Assembly (NCBI GenBank): GCA_036897485.1
Contig: JAYMTF010000805.1
Location: 1-29,978 of the forward strand
Length of the DNA: 29,978 nt
Direction: 5' to 3'
Origin: Pelargonium nanum
Lineage: Eukaryota; Streptophyta; Magnoliopsida; Geraniales; Geraniaceae
Below are positions 28,951 through 29,978 of this stretch, piece by piece. Position 1 is the first letter of the stretch; each line of letters starts with the position of its first letter. Both the position numbers and the translations under genes were made by a program. The notes beneath the pieces are model-generated. The model was not told the origin of the DNA and made no database searches. It was given only the letters and a program-made list of their open reading frames with translations.

Positions 28951-29978
28951 AGTTTGTGTGGATTGCAGTTTAGAATTGGACTGTGGGTTATGCATAAGTT
29001 TTTTCTTGTAAAACAAATTGATCTGATAGGACAAATTTGTTCATTTTACTCTGAAACCGAGAGTTTCGGCCCATGAGAACATTCATCAACCAACTCTTGC
29101 ATCACACATATAATATAATAGTATTGTTTTTTCTAGAATCTTATGAGATTTCATAGAAATGAGCTCATGAGAATCTCTTGTCATGTTGCCAAGAAACACA
29201 ACCAATAAAAACATGATTTTTAGCTTCAAAGCAACAAGAACAAGATAAGAGTTGCACAAAAATGAAATGATTTGATCCTAAGATTTTGCATAAATATTAC
29301 AAACAAAAAGTGATTATCTATGAAATAAATTGCTTTGTGTGGACACATTTTTCAGATAATATTATTATAAGGGCATGCATTAATGAATTAATTGTCTTAT
29401 TTTGTGTCTTGTGTATTTGTGTTGAGGTTCATTTGTTTTCTAGTAAATGAACAGCTTATTCAAAGTAAGGTTGGTTTGGCTGTTTCATTGTAATTTCATT
29501 GAATCTTTAGAGAAAATTACAACTATATTGAGCCAACATAAAATGCTCAACCTTGCAAAATCTTTATTTGTCTCTAATTCAAAAGGATATATAATTTTGA
29601 TAAAAAAAATTTACATATATAAATGTCCAACAATAGGTCATTTTCTAAAAATCTCACTCATTGTGAGTTTGTAATTATTTAACATTTAATATATACGTAT
29701 CATGTTTTACGTACATGAAATTACAGTAGAAACATCGTCTCCAGTTAATTTGTTGTATTTTTTATATAATATTAGAATATTTAAAAGCAATCATATGGAT
29801 AAAACATAAAATTGAAATGTTTAGAAGATCGGAAATTGAGCCATTTCAAAAATTGAAGATGAAATATAAAGTATTACAATTAGGCAAATCACATGTGTAT
29901 CAACTAATATTATATCTTCAATAATATAAACTTTTTACCTAAATTGAGCTGGAAGTATATCTTCAATTTATATATATA
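28951..29978. other. AT-rich right flank, no gene seen
   Basis: AT-rich sequence with short frames only. The longest, about 75 codons at 29447-29674, is Leu/Ile/Lys-rich as expected of random AT-rich DNA, and has no splice or domain support. No repeat structure was recognised apart from AT runs near the window edge. Confidence 0.5.

Noticed and set aside
29447..29674. 75-codon + strand frame at the right edge
   Set aside because: Its composition is that of random AT-rich DNA. There is no domain, splice partner or promoter support.

Overview
The window is nuclear DNA of a flowering plant, most likely a eudicot. The genes have many short exons with GT-AG introns, the intergenic DNA is very AT-rich, and plant SINEs and foldback MITEs are scattered through it. 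The proteins match Arabidopsis families closely. The species cannot be named from the sequence.

Six protein-coding genes occupy about 2-24 kb. On the + strand, in order, are a three-exon homologue of Arabidopsis At4g22758 (DUF7054 family, 2171-5009), a second, shorter member of the same family (6734-7560), a cornichon cargo receptor (8964-11153), the small TFIIH/NER subunit TFB5 (14284-15195, probably with a long leader intron from about 12.08 kb), and the plastid Clp core subunit ClpR2 (16265-19573, nine exons). On the - strand, convergent with ClpR2, is an AHL1/AHL2-type AT-hook protein (21010-23958, five exons). Every exon set was joined by hand. Each joins in frame at canonical splice sites and gives a protein of about the family's usual length. 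The genes belong to unrelated pathways: ER export, DNA repair and transcription, plastid proteolysis, and chromatin. Their grouping reflects old chromosomal linkage, not an operon-like unit. From memory of the Arabidopsis map, the same neighbours survive there as three separate fragments: At1g12390-12410, At4g12080-12090 and At4g22758-22770.

Between and inside the genes lies a well-preserved record of small mobile elements. There are two foldback MITEs with perfect 9-bp target duplications (Mutator type), a third decayed foldback, an Au-like SINE, two short tRNA-derived SINEs with target duplications and A-tails, relics of RTE-type LINE 3' ends, and a 207-bp terminal-inverted-repeat insertion flanked by an unusually long 18-bp duplication. 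Three neighbouring genes (TFB5, ClpR2, AHL) each carry a different, private, degenerate tandem array in their longest intron or leader intron.

From 24 kb to the right end I see no gene. That stretch is AT-rich and holds one SINE, a GACCCG-type repeat, a cluster of TGGGCC motifs and the 207-bp insertion. The first 2 kb also lack a gene. I found no prokaryote-like system, CRISPR array, virus or conventional RNA gene. The most unusual items are the strongly diverged ClpR2, the adjacent unequal DUF7054 pair, and the mobile-element structures.
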